A DNA stretch of 64,000 nt from SLST01 sp964458555 (GCA_964458555.1 CAYWJH010000007.1:1-64000); one strand, 5' to 3'. Counted from the first letter of the stretch, positions 17,522 through 25,593 are shown. The notes: generated by a model from the letters alone, not told the origin. A program made the numbers and translations.

Positions 17522-18484
17522 CTACTCGTAGTAGACCCGCCGTCCGAAGACGAGGAAGTTGACGAGCGTGATACTCATCACGATCAAGAAGAGGATCCAC
17601 GCGAGCGCGGATGCAAGGCCCATCCGGCTCTCACTGAAGGCCCGGATGTAGAGGTAGACCGTGTAGAAGAGCCCCGAATTAAGCGGTCCGCCCGGCGCCG
17701 ATGACTCGAAGATGACGATCGGTGCGGTGAGCACCTGAAAGACCCTAATCGTTTCGATGATGAAGACGTAGAAAAGGCTCGGCGAAACGAGCGGGATCGT
17801 CACGTGCCACAGCCGCTGCAGAGGCCGTGCACCTTCAATCCGCGCGATCTCGTACATCTGCCGAGGGATACCCTTGAGACCGGCCAGCAAAATGATCATT
17901 GCCGTGCCAATTTCCCACACGCGCATAATCGCAAACGAAGGCAGCACCATGCGCGGGGATGCGAGCCATGGCAGCGGCTCGGCCAAGCCGAACACTCCCT
18001 GGAGCAGCAGATTAAGCGGTCCTCGCTGTGGATCGAAGACGTACAGCCAGACGAACGCTGCAGCCACGCCGGTGACCACGGACGGCAAATAGAAGATTGC
18101 ACGGTAAACGGTCACTCCACGGTGAGGCCGAGTCAGCAGAAGCGCGAGCGAGAAGGCCACAACCATGTTCAGCGGGACGGACATCAAGACAAACGAGAAT
18201 GTGACCTCGAGCGCCCGACGGAAAAGCCGGTCGCGGGTAACGATGTACTCGAAGTTGTAGAGACCCACGAACTCGGCCGGGCCGAAGCCCCGCCACTCGA
18301 AGAGGCTCATGACCAGCGAGACGATGAAAGGCCCGGCCACGAGCAGGATAATGCCGAACAACCACGGAAGACTGAGCAGATAGCCCCAGACGGCGTCCGC
18401 CCGGTTTAAGCGGTCACGGCCGAGGAAGAACCGGTACACGGCTTCAAGCCACGGTACCCGGCTCACATATGGCAGGTCTTTCAT
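17522..18484 (-). CDS. Carbohydrate-type (CUT1) ABC permease, MalF/UgpA-like
   Basis: A 320-residue permease starting at 18484 (MKDLPYVSRVPWLEAVYRFF) after the Shine-Dalgarno GGAGGAG. The long open frame upstream of it is Arg/Pro-rich and overlaps the binding-protein stop, so it is rejected. The EAA loop is MYEIARIEGARPLQRLWHVT, followed by SLFYVFIIETIRVFQVLTAPIV. It pairs with the permease at 16613. No ABC ATPase is encoded in this operon, so a shared MsmX/UgpC-type ATPase elsewhere must energise it. Confidence 0.92.
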   Translation of the reverse strand: MKDLPYVSRVPWLEAVYRFFLGRDRLNRADAVWGYLLSLPWLFGIILLVAGPFIVSLVMSLFEWRGFGPAEFVGLYNFEYIVTRDRLFRRALEVTFSFVLMSVPLNMVVAFSLALLLTRPHRGVTVYRAIFYLPSVVTGVAAAFVWLYVFDPQRGPLNLLLQGVFGLAEPLPWLASPRMVLPSFAIMRVWEIGTAMIILLAGLKGIPRQMYEIARIEGARPLQRLWHVTIPLVSPSLFYVFIIETIRVFQVLTAPIVIFESSAPGGPLNSGLFYTVYLYIRAFSESRMGLASALAWILFLIVMSITLVNFLVFGRRVYYE

Positions 18485-18523
18485 CTCGGTCTCCTCCTGC
18501 AGGGCAACGATGGGAAGAGCGGC

Positions 18524-18544
18524 CCGGCGCGCCTCCCGCGCCGG
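18524..18544 (-). terminator. GC hairpin between binding protein and permease genes
   Basis: The 8-bp arms CCGGCGCG and CGCGCCGG surround a five-base loop, 35 bases after the binding-protein stop on the minus strand. There is no T run. The position copies the hairpin at 5559-5586 in the other ABC locus, fitting a role in uncoupling binding-protein level from the rest of the operon. Confidence 0.5.
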
Positions 18545-18578
18545 ACCAGGGGGAATAGTTCTTTGCGGTTGGCTGAGA

Positions 18579-19898
18579 CTACTCGCGACGCGCCCAGAAC
18601 TCGTCGAGCTCCTGCTGCGCGGTCTCCGCGTAGGTCGCCACCGCCTCTTCCGGGGTCGCCTCGTCAAAGCGAACCGCGTCGAGCATGGTGCCCCGGTCGC
18701 CGTAGGCAAGACCCTTCCGAATGATCCTCAGGCGATCGGCCTGGTCGAGGAAGACCTGGACCTGCGGCACGTCCTGCACGAAGGATTGCCAGGTTTCGGT
18801 CTCCATCGCGCTCTCGGTCATGGGAAGGTACCCGGCGTCCACCGACCAACGGGCGTGGACCTCAGGGCTGTAGAACCACGAGATGAAGTCGAGCGTCGCC
18901 TCCTCGCGCGCGTCGTTCGTCGCGAACAGCGCGAGTGATTTCTGGTACCAGCGAGAGTACTGTACGCCGGTCTCCGCGTCGCGCGGCATGGGAGCAACCC
19001 CGAGCCGATCGTTCGAATAGGCACCGTTGGGCTCAAGGTTCCGAGCAATGTCCCATGGTCCGGTGATCTCGAAGACCATGTCCTGGGTCCCGAAGCCCTG
19101 ATCGCCGATGTCGTTCGCCGTGATTCGGTCCTCCCAAAGCATCCGGCGTATGACATGGAGCGCATCGATCATCTTCTGCCGCATCTCTTCGTCGGATACG
19201 ATGAGATTGGTCTTCAGGTCCTCGCTGAGGTACTCGCCGCCCTTCTCCCAGAAGATCGTGTTGAGAACGGCCGAGTTGATCCGCGGTTCCCAACCGTATA
19301 TGCCCTCGGACGGGTTGCTGAACTGCGCGGCCGCTTCGATGAACTCGTCCCAGGTCCACGTGCCATCCGGGTCGAGAGACGGCTCCTCGATGCCGGCTTC
19401 CTGAAGCTTCTGGCGGTCGTAGAGCAGAGCCAGGCTCGAGTTCTCGAAGGGAAGCGTGATATCTTCGCCCAGGAACTGCTGCCGGTCCGCCAGCTCCGCG
19501 ATCAGATCGTCACGATCGACGTGCCCGTCGTAGACGCGGTCGATGTCCATGAGCTGGCCCGCCTCGTAGTAGGCCGAACCGAAGTTCGAGATCCACGCGA
19601 TGTCGGGCGGATCGCCCGCGGCAAGCGCGCCGGCGATCTTCTCCGAGCGTCGGCCACCCATGTACACCGGCATCACGAACACGTCGGCGGTGTTCTGCTC
19701 GTTGTACTCGTCGATCAGCCCGCTAAGCACACTTCCCTGGACCCCTTCAGGAGCCCAATCGTGCCAGAACTCGATCTTGACGGCACCGCTCTCGGTGGTC
19801 TCGACCTCCGGTTCCTGTGTGCCCGACGCGAACCCCGAAACGACCGTCAACGCAAAAACGGCCGCCGCGAGTGCTGTCAATCGAATGTACCTTTTCAT
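18579..19898 (-). CDS. Carbohydrate-type ABC solute-binding protein, family 1
   Basis: A 439-residue periplasmic binding protein. The start at 19898 follows GAGGAGGG and gives a signal peptide (MKRYIRLTALAAAVFALTVV) processed near GFASGTQEPE; there is no lipobox. Family 1 features are VKIEFWHDWAP, IDEYNEQNTADVFVMPVYMG, AGDPPDIAWISNFGSAYYEAG, WTWDEFIEAAAQF and EITGPWDIARN. The W-rich N-terminal strand and operon with two CUT1 permeases and a phosphodiesterase recall UgpB. The ligand is unproven. Confidence 0.92.
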   Translation of the reverse strand: MKRYIRLTALAAAVFALTVVSGFASGTQEPEVETTESGAVKIEFWHDWAPEGVQGSVLSGLIDEYNEQNTADVFVMPVYMGGRRSEKIAGALAAGDPPDIAWISNFGSAYYEAGQLMDIDRVYDGHVDRDDLIAELADRQQFLGEDITLPFENSSLALLYDRQKLQEAGIEEPSLDPDGTWTWDEFIEAAAQFSNPSEGIYGWEPRINSAVLNTIFWEKGGEYLSEDLKTNLIVSDEEMRQKMIDALHVIRRMLWEDRITANDIGDQGFGTQDMVFEITGPWDIARNLEPNGAYSNDRLGVAPMPRDAETGVQYSRWYQKSLALFATNDAREEATLDFISWFYSPEVHARWSVDAGYLPMTESAMETETWQSFVQDVPQVQVFLDQADRLRIIRKGLAYGDRGTMLDAVRFDEATPEEAVATYAETAQQELDEFWARRE

Positions 19899-19913
19899 GA
19901 AACCCTCCTCGTA

Positions 19914-19929
19914 GTTGAAATGTTTCAAC
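19914..19929. promoter_or_regulatory. LacI-type operator upstream of the binding protein gene
   Basis: GTTGAAATGTTTCAAC has 7-base arms (GTTGAAA/TTTCAAC) around two bases. It lies just downstream of the predicted transcription start and upstream of the Shine-Dalgarno of the 19898 gene. The core TTGAANNNNTTCAA recurs once more in this neighbourhood, at the lacI-family promoter (21019-21032), making it the likely site of that regulator. Confidence 0.62.
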
Positions 19930-19940
19930 GTGGAGAGAGT

Positions 19941-19968
19941 ACTATCCTGATCGTGAGAATCGTGTTAA
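19941..19968 (-). promoter_or_regulatory. Candidate promoter of the Ugp-like operon
   Basis: On the minus strand there is TTAACA (19968-19963), 16 bases, then GATAGT (19946-19941). The predicted start is near 19934, so the operator at 19914-19929 would block promoter clearance or elongation. Confidence 0.38.
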
Positions 19969-19975
19969 CGCAGAG

Positions 19976-20995
19976 TTAGAAATCGTTTAGACCGAGGGTC
20001 GACTCGCGGGCGTGGAGTTCGCTGCGTACCATCACGCGCGTAGACACGGCGGCCTCGCCCTCGATGAGCGAAACGAGTGTTCGCACCCCGCTTCGTGCCA
20101 TCTCCTCGCCCGGCAGGCTGAAACTCGATAGCTGAACGCTCAGAAGCGAGGCGAACTTCTGATCGTCGAAACCGATTACCCGTACCCGACCCGGAACGTC
20201 GATTCCGCTGCGGGTGGCACGTCCGATCGCCCCGGCGGCCATCGCGTCGTTCGTGCAAAACAGACTGTCGACCTCCGGTCTCGCAGCGAGGAGCGCGGTG
20301 AGCCCCCTCGCCCCCGACGGCGCTTCGAAATCACCGTGAAAGACCAGCTCGTCGGGCAAATCAATGGAGGCCTCAGCGAGCGCACGCCGAAACCCGGCAA
20401 GCCGGTTGCGGCTCGCAGCGCGGTTCATAGGACCGACGATGATTGCCGGTCGCATCGCGCCGTGATCAAGGAGATGCCGCGCCGCGCGGTAGCCGCCGTC
20501 GACGTTGTCGCAGAGGACCGCCGGCGCGGCATCGCTAATCGGCCGATTGACTCCCACGGCGGGCACATGGAGGTGGGGGAGGCAATCGAGCGGTTCCTCG
20601 TGCGCGATGCCAGAGACGAAGAGCACGCCGTCGATCGCCTTCTTGACCAGGTGATCGACGGCTGCAGCGAGATCGTCGTCAAACTCTCGTGTCGAGTTGA
20701 TCGTGAGATGGTAGCCGCGCTCGCGGGCGGCCGATTCGGCTCCCTGAAGCATCGGAAGCATGATCGTCTCACGCCAGTCGGAGACCATCACGCTGATCGC
20801 GTTGTTGCGGACCGCCTTCAGCGCCTGTGCGTTGGGATTCGGCCGATATCTGAGCTCGCCAATCGCGCGGTGTACGCGAGCAGTTGCCGCAGGGCCAATC
20901 GGCCGCTTACCGCTGAGTACGTAACTGACGGTCGCTACCGAGACATCAGCCGCTTTCGCGACATCGACGATCGTGGGCCTACTTCGGTTCGTCAT
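19976..20995 (-). CDS. LacI-family transcriptional regulator
   Basis: A 339-residue repressor. The start at 20995 gives MTNRSRPTIVDVAKAADVSV; the helix-turn-helix is TIVDVAKAADVSVATVSYVL and the hinge is NPNAQALKA. The ligand domain is complete, including AVGVNRPISD, PAVLCDNVDGGYRAA, DSLFCTNDAMAAGAI and RVIGFDDQKFASLLSVQ. It lies upstream of, and on the same strand as, the transporter operon, with 77 bases between. Matching operators at both promoters indicate control of the operon and of itself. Confidence 0.93.
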   Translation of the reverse strand: MTNRSRPTIVDVAKAADVSVATVSYVLSGKRPIGPAATARVHRAIGELRYRPNPNAQALKAVRNNAISVMVSDWRETIMLPMLQGAESAARERGYHLTINSTREFDDDLAAAVDHLVKKAIDGVLFVSGIAHEEPLDCLPHLHVPAVGVNRPISDAAPAVLCDNVDGGYRAARHLLDHGAMRPAIIVGPMNRAASRNRLAGFRRALAEASIDLPDELVFHGDFEAPSGARGLTALLAARPEVDSLFCTNDAMAAGAIGRATRSGIDVPGRVRVIGFDDQKFASLLSVQLSSFSLPGEEMARSGVRTLVSLIEGEAAVSTRVMVRSELHARESTLGLNDF

Positions 20996-21002
20996 GCGCG
21001 AG

Positions 21003-21032
21003 AGTATAGGAGATACCATTGAATTGCTTCAA
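21003..21032 (-). promoter_or_regulatory. lacI-family promoter with embedded autoregulatory operator
   Basis: On the minus strand there is TTGAAG (21032-21027), 18 bases, then TATACT (21008-21003), then 7 bases and the ATG at 20995. This predicts a leaderless message. The operator TTGAATTGCTTCAA (21019-21032) covers the -35 box and part of the spacer, so the repressor should compete with RNA polymerase. Confidence 0.58.
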
Positions 21033-21098
21033 CGATCTCCAGCACCAGTTGCTGCGCGCTCACGAAACCCTCACACTCGACGTCCATCTTCTGGGGGC

Positions 21099-21968
21099 AT
21101 GGAGCTCCAGTTCCTCGGTACCGGCGCGGCCGAAGGCATCCCGCCGTTGTTCAGCCGCAACGAGCACACCGATCGCGTCCGCCGCGAAGGCGGGCCCGAT
21201 CTCCGCACGCGGTCGGCATTCCGGATAGGCGACGAATACCAGATCGACTTCGGCCCGGACGCGTTCTTCCAGTCCGTGCGCTGCGGCTGCGACTACTTCG
21301 ATTTGCGTCACCTCATCGTGACGCACATGCACCACGACCACTTTCAGCTCGAGGGCGTGATGGCGAAGAATATGCCGTACGACACGAACGGCGAGCCCAT
21401 CGCGATCTACGCCAGCCGCCCCGCGATCGACTGGCTGCGCCGCGCAATACCGGCGCTCCTCGGGCGCTCCGCCGACGACGCCCACCCGCTCGGCGATCGG
21501 TATCCGCTCGTGGCGCTCGACTACTTCGGCGAGTACCGGATCGGTGAGCTCACCGTGCACACGGTGCGGGGCAACCACGTCGCGATGAGCGACGACGAAT
21601 TCCCCATCAACCCGCTGGTCACCTTCCCGAACGGGAAGCGCCTGCTCTACGCCGTGGACACCGGCTACTACGACGAGGAGAGCTGGGAGTTCCTCGCGGG
21701 TCACCGCGTGGACCGGCTCGTGATGGAGGCGACCTTCGGCGGTAGGACCGACCGCGGCGACTACCCGAGCGGCCACCTCGACGCCTTCTCGTTCGTGCGT
21801 GCCGTCGAGCGGATGGCGACAATCGGCCTCCTCGACGAGACCACGCCCATCTACGCGACGCATATCAACCCGAAGCACCCCTGGGACCATCACCAGCTCG
21901 AGTCGTTCTTTCGCAGCACCGACTTCACCATACGGATCGCCTACGACTGCCTGAAGCTGAGCGTGTAA
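21099..21968 (+). CDS. Metallo-beta-lactamase fold hydrolase, PhnP-like
   Basis: A 289-residue protein starting at the ATG at 21099 (MELQFLGTGAAEGIPPLFS); the first strand with GTG-AAEG is typical of the PhnP/RNase Z-like group. The metal site is LIVTHMHHDHFQLEG (HxHxDH). Other ligands fit VRGNHVAMSDDE, YAVDTGYYDEE and IYATHINPKHPWDH. PhnP hydrolyses cyclic phosphodiesters, which would suit a neighbour of a phosphodiester-uptake operon, but the gene is transcribed away from it and the link is speculative. Confidence 0.86.
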   Translation: MELQFLGTGAAEGIPPLFSRNEHTDRVRREGGPDLRTRSAFRIGDEYQIDFGPDAFFQSVRCGCDYFDLRHLIVTHMHHDHFQLEGVMAKNMPYDTNGEPIAIYASRPAIDWLRRAIPALLGRSADDAHPLGDRYPLVALDYFGEYRIGELTVHTVRGNHVAMSDDEFPINPLVTFPNGKRLLYAVDTGYYDEESWEFLAGHRVDRLVMEATFGGRTDRGDYPSGHLDAFSFVRAVERMATIGLLDETTPIYATHINPKHPWDHHQLESFFRSTDFTIRIAYDCLKLSV

Positions 21969-22014
21969 GGGCACGCTCCCGCGCCCCCGCGGCCGCCGGC
22001 CGGGAGGGGACCGC

Positions 22015-22845
22015 CTACGCCCGCCGATTCGCCGCGAGCCGGTACTGGCGCGGAGCCATGCCGTAGGAGCGCTTGAAGACGTGATAGAAGTGGCTGAGAT
22101 TGTTGAACCCGGACTCCATGGCGATCTCCACGATCGGCTCGTCGGACGTGGACAGCAACTCGGCGGCGCGCGCGCACCGCAGCGACGAGAGGTAGGAGAC
22201 GAAGGTCTCGCCGGTCTCTTCCTTGAACAGCGCGTGGAAATGGCTGCGGCTGAAGGGCACGAACTGCAGCACATCGTCCACCGTTACCTGGTTCACGTAC
22301 TCGCGCTGCAGATAGAGGATGACGTCCTGCATGCGCGTGGTAGGCATCGGCTTGAGTCCACGGATGGGGATGGGAAAGTTTCGATCGCGCATCACGGTGA
22401 TAAGGAGCTCGATGAGCTTGAGCCGCAGCGCCCACGAGTAGCCGCGGCGGCGTTCGCGAAACTCCCAGAGCATGCTCTCGAGGAGCATCGCCGAGCGCTC
22501 GGTTCCGATCTTCGAGAGGCTGATGCGGTTCTGCTTGCGCGCGTGGAGCTTGATCACACCCAGGACGTGGAGCGCCTCGCGTTCCATCGGCACGGCCTGC
22601 GAGAACAGCTCCTCGGAAAAGAGGAGCTGTACGATCGTGAGCACGCCGCCCGCGGAGCGGATACGGCCGGCCGGATCGAGCAGGAGGTCGCCCTCCTCCA
22701 CGCTTGTGCGCTCACCACCGTGGGAGAGCTCTCCGGAGCCGCTGCGAACGAAGAGAAGCTCGTGCACATCGTCGGCCTCTTCCCCGCCGGTCACGAAGTG
22801 GCGTGAGGCGACCTCGACGCCGCGGATGAAAAAGTAGAGCTTCAT
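22015..22845 (-). CDS. AraC-family transcriptional regulator
   Basis: A 276-residue protein. The start at 22845 (MKLYFFIRGVEVASRHFVTG) is fixed by a -10 box six bases upstream; the longer open frame is rejected. The N-terminal half is a cupin-like domain with ELLFVRSGSGELSHGGERTS and DLLLDPAG. The C-terminal 100 residues carry the two AraC helix-turn-helix motifs (VTVDDVLQFVPFSRSHFHAL and IVEIAMESGFNNLSHFYHVF) and the GMAPRQYR end. It is divergent from fabF; its target is unknown. Confidence 0.91.
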   Translation of the reverse strand: MKLYFFIRGVEVASRHFVTGGEEADDVHELLFVRSGSGELSHGGERTSVEEGDLLLDPAGRIRSAGGVLTIVQLLFSEELFSQAVPMEREALHVLGVIKLHARKQNRISLSKIGTERSAMLLESMLWEFRERRRGYSWALRLKLIELLITVMRDRNFPIPIRGLKPMPTTRMQDVILYLQREYVNQVTVDDVLQFVPFSRSHFHALFKEETGETFVSYLSSLRCARAAELLSTSDEPIVEIAMESGFNNLSHFYHVFKRSYGMAPRQYRLAANRRA

Positions 22846-22851
22846 GGTGCA

Positions 22852-22880
22852 ATCGTAGAGCGAGAGGAGCACGGCGGCAA
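22852..22880 (-). promoter_or_regulatory. Candidate leaderless promoter of the AraC-family gene
   Basis: On the minus strand there is TTGCCG (22880-22875), 17 bases, then TACGAT (22857-22852), then exactly six bases before the ATG at 22845. The predicted transcript begins at the start codon. Confidence 0.52.
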
Positions 22881-23007
22881 GTCGCCCGCTGCGTCTCCAG
22901 CCATCGACCAGACAATCGCACAAGAACGCAGGACGATCTCGAAAGAACATCGACGTGCGCTTCGCTACCATTGAGCATCGGCACAGAGTCGAAAAGCGAG
23001 GTACGAG

Positions 23008-24252
23008 ATGAACGGTCGGCGAGTCGTCATAACGGGAACGGGCACGGTGAATCCGCTGGGGAACTCATCCGCCGAAACGTGGGAGGCGATCCTCGCGCGC
23101 CAGAGCGGGATCGGGCCGATCACCCGGTTCGACGCGTCGGACCTGCCGGTCCGGATCGCGGGCGAGGTGCGCGACTTCGACTACACGCAGCACTACGACG
23201 AAGAGATGCTCAAGAGCGCGAAGCGGATGGACGAGTTCTGTCACTACGCCGCGGCCGCCGCGGGCGAAGCAACGCGCCAGGCGGGACTGGAGACCATCGA
23301 GGAGCGCCACCGCATCGGGATCAGCGTGGGCAGCGGAATCGGTGGACTCAACGTGCAGCACCGGAACTCCATCGACCTCGCGACGAAGGGACACCGGCGC
23401 GTGAGCCCCTTCTACATCCCCATGTCGATCGGCAATATGGCCTCCGGGATGCTCAGCATCGCCTACGGCGTCACGGGCCCGAATCTCAGCCTCCAGACGG
23501 CGTGCGCGACGGCGAATCACTCGATGGCGATGGCGGCGATGATCATCGGAAACGGCATGGCAGACGTCATGATCGCCGGCGGCGCGGAGGGCACGCTGAC
23601 CGAGCTCGCGATCGCCGGGTTCGCGAACATGCGTGCGCTCTCCACGCGCAACGATTCGCCGCAGACCGCCTCCCGTCCGTACGACGCGAATCGCGACGGG
23701 TTCGTGCTGAGCGAGGGGGCCGCGATCCTGGTGCTCGAGGAGTACGAACACGCGAAGCGACGCGGCGCGGAGATTCTCTGCGAGGTCCTCGCGTGCGGCA
23801 TGTCCGGAGACGCGTTCCACTTCGTGCAGCCCGACCCGAAGGGCAGAGGAGCCGCCGCCTCGATGCGGATGGCCGTCGAGCAGGCGCAGATCCCGACGGA
23901 TCGGATCGGCTACATCAACACCCACGGTACCTCGACACCCGCCGGCGACGTCTCAGAGCTCAACGGCATCTACGAGCTCGTCCATGACAGCGCGACCGCC
24001 ACGCACGTGAGCTCGACGAAGTCGTACCACGGGCACGTCCTCGGAGCCACCGCGGGCGTCGAGGCGATCATCACCATCCACGCCATGCGCGAGGGCCTCG
24101 TTCCCGCGAACCTCAACATCGAAACGCTCGATCCCGAGTGCCCGCCGGTTCAGCTCCCCACCGAACACGTCGAGAAGGAGATCGACGTGGCGATCTCGAA
24201 CTCGTTCGGGTTCGGCGGGCACAACTCCAGCCTGACGCTCGGGCGGGTGTAG
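23008..24252 (+). CDS. fabF: Beta-ketoacyl-ACP synthase II
   Basis: The 414-residue condensing enzyme elongates acyl-ACP with malonyl-ACP. It starts MNGRRVVITGTGTVNPLGNS. The catalytic triad is visible: Cys in LQTACATANHSM, His in INTHGTSTPAGD, and His in STKSYHGHVLGATAGVEA with its Lys. The C-terminus SNSFGFGGHNSSLTLGRV is canonical. It stands alone, without acpP or other fab genes, so it may be a second or specialised copy. Confidence 0.94.
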   Translation: MNGRRVVITGTGTVNPLGNSSAETWEAILARQSGIGPITRFDASDLPVRIAGEVRDFDYTQHYDEEMLKSAKRMDEFCHYAAAAAGEATRQAGLETIEERHRIGISVGSGIGGLNVQHRNSIDLATKGHRRVSPFYIPMSIGNMASGMLSIAYGVTGPNLSLQTACATANHSMAMAAMIIGNGMADVMIAGGAEGTLTELAIAGFANMRALSTRNDSPQTASRPYDANRDGFVLSEGAAILVLEEYEHAKRRGAEILCEVLACGMSGDAFHFVQPDPKGRGAAASMRMAVEQAQIPTDRIGYINTHGTSTPAGDVSELNGIYELVHDSATATHVSSTKSYHGHVLGATAGVEAIITIHAMREGLVPANLNIETLDPECPPVQLPTEHVEKEIDVAISNSFGFGGHNSSLTLGRV

Positions 24253-24323
24253 GCGGGGCGCGGCGTTGCAAGCGCGGCGCCGTCGGCCGGACTCCTCGCA
24301 CGCGCCCGAGAGGCGCCGGCAGC

Positions 24324-24806
24324 CTAACGACCGGACGCGCTCTTGCCGCTGAAGAGGTTCCGCAGCCACCCGCCGCGGCGCTTCCGTGCGGAGGTGCCGC
24401 TGCCGCCGGCGCGTCCGCTACCCACGCGACGGGCGCCCGCCTGCTGCTGACCGCCCGCGTCCGGCAACTGGCGCGGCGCCTGCGACGCGGCCGACGCGAG
24501 CGCCTCCATCTGCTTTTCGCGCGCCTTCAGCGTCTCGTCCTTCGACTTCATCGACTGCTCCTGGCTCTTCAGGCGCTCCTTCTGCATCGCGAGCTTTTCG
24601 CGGCGGGTTCGGGCGAGGTAGCTCGAGACGTAGAGGACGAAGGAATAAAGCGCCCCGGCGACGAACGAGAAGATCGCAATGACGACGACCTGTACGTTCT
24701 CGACTTGCCAGCCGAAGAGATTGAAGCCGGTCGTCGTCCCCGCGTTCATCACCATGATGACGGCGAGAACGACGAGGCTGATGATACTGAAGATGATCCG
24801 GCCCAT
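24324..24806 (-). CDS. LapA-domain (DUF1049-type) membrane protein
   Basis: A 160-residue protein with two N-terminal helices (residues 2-20 and 40-62) separated by FNLFGWQVENVQV, as in lipopolysaccharide-assembly LapA domains. A highly charged coiled coil follows (REKLAMQKERLKSQEQSMKS) with an Arg/Gly-rich tail. It shares one base with the stop of the upstream membrane protein (TGATG). The function is not shown by the sequence. Confidence 0.78.
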   Translation of the reverse strand: MGRIIFSIISLVVLAVIMVMNAGTTTGFNLFGWQVENVQVVVIAIFSFVAGALYSFVLYVSSYLARTRREKLAMQKERLKSQEQSMKSKDETLKAREKQMEALASAASQAPRQLPDAGGQQQAGARRVGSGRAGGSGTSARKRRGGWLRNLFSGKSASGR

Positions 24807-25219
24807 CAGAGGATAACGGTTGCCGGAAACAGGAAGTGGAGCAATCCCACGAGGAGACCTGCGAGGCCGATGGGATTGCGGTACGCGACGAGCATCTGCG
24901 TCTGCGAGCGCGGAAGCTCCGGATCTCGTTCGCCGGGACGATGCTGCTGCGCGAGCAGCAGGACCCCACCCGTCACGATACCGGCGACCGCCGGGAGCAG
25001 ATCACCGACTACCGCCACGCCGTCTCCGGGGGCCCGGAGAAAGAACTTGAGGATGCCGACCGCGAGTGCGAACACCCCCACCGTCGTCGCGACCGAGCGT
25101 CGCTCGGCGAGATCGGAGAGCGCCGCGAGCGCAGCCATGCGTTCGGTCAGGAAACCGGACGCGGCGAGCGCGCCCGCGAGGATAAGAGAGAGCACGCTCA
25201 AGAGGTAGAACTGGACCAT
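24806..25219 (-). CDS. Small multi-helix membrane protein
   Basis: A 137-residue protein starting after GGAGGTCCT at 25219. Hydrophobic segments lie near residues 4-24, 42-60, 67-92 and 112-135. I do not recognise a family. It is translationally coupled to the LapA-domain gene. A 17-base palindrome lies just upstream of its leader. Confidence 0.74.
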   Translation of the reverse strand: MVQFYLLSVLSLILAGALAASGFLTERMAALAALSDLAERRSVATTVGVFALAVGILKFFLRAPGDGVAVVGDLLPAVAGIVTGGVLLLAQQHRPGERDPELPRSQTQMLVAYRNPIGLAGLLVGLLHFLFPATVIL

Positions 25220-25257
25220 AGGACCTCCATCCGGGCGGAGCTCTGCGTCTCCGCTCC

Positions 25258-25274
25258 TTCTCTAATATAGAGAA
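25258..25274. promoter_or_regulatory. 17-base palindrome upstream of the membrane-protein pair
   Basis: TTCTCTA and TAGAGAA are perfect inverted arms around ATA. On the minus strand the centre contains a TATATT -10-like box, about 40 bases before the 25219 start. It may be an operator over the promoter; no matching regulator is evident. Confidence 0.4.
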
Positions 25275-25308
25275 TCACCGCGCGTGTTGACAGGTATCGT
25301 TCCGCGCG

Positions 25309-25593
25309 TCACTCGAGCTCCGTGATGTCCTTCTCGGTGAACAGGTACGTGCGAAGCTCTTCGTCCCAGCCCGGCATCTCGCGACGCAGCCACTCGAGCG
25401 TCATGCAGGCGTGCTCGATCTCCTCGTCGCGGTTGTGCGCGACGACCGCCTTGAGCTGCTCGTCCTTGGTGACATCGACGCGCTGCTGGTACCAGTCGAT
25501 CGCCTCGATCTCTTCGCGCAGGCTGTGAAGCGCGCGCACGAAGTCTTTCGTCCGATCGGACAGCTCGCCGGGTTTTTCGTGATAGTCTGACAT
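25309..25593 (-). CDS. Encapsulated-ferritin-like protein (EncFtn family), no cargo-loading tail
   Basis: A 94-residue protein starting at 25593 after AGGAGGCCCT. It matches the EncFtn half-ferritin that forms a decameric ferroxidase ring: the iron ligands are in EEIEAIDWYQQRVD and AHNRDEEIEHACMTLEWLRR, and LRTYLFTEKDIT ends the fold. Encapsulated members carry a further ~30 residues ending in a shell-targeting peptide; here the protein stops at ITELE. No encapsulin shell gene is in the window. It may work alone, or the shell may be encoded elsewhere. Confidence 0.88.
   Translation of the reverse strand: MSDYHEKPGELSDRTKDFVRALHSLREEIEAIDWYQQRVDVTKDEQLKAVVAHNRDEEIEHACMTLEWLRREMPGWDEELRTYLFTEKDITELE

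Noticed and set aside
24253..24323. GC-rich inverted repeats between fabF and the LapA-domain gene
   Set aside because: Only short (about 5 bp) arms pair, which is expected by chance at this base composition.
25283..25310. Consensus TTGACA on the plus strand near 25284
   Set aside because: No -10 box lies at 16-18 bases, and there is no plus-strand gene downstream until 26820.
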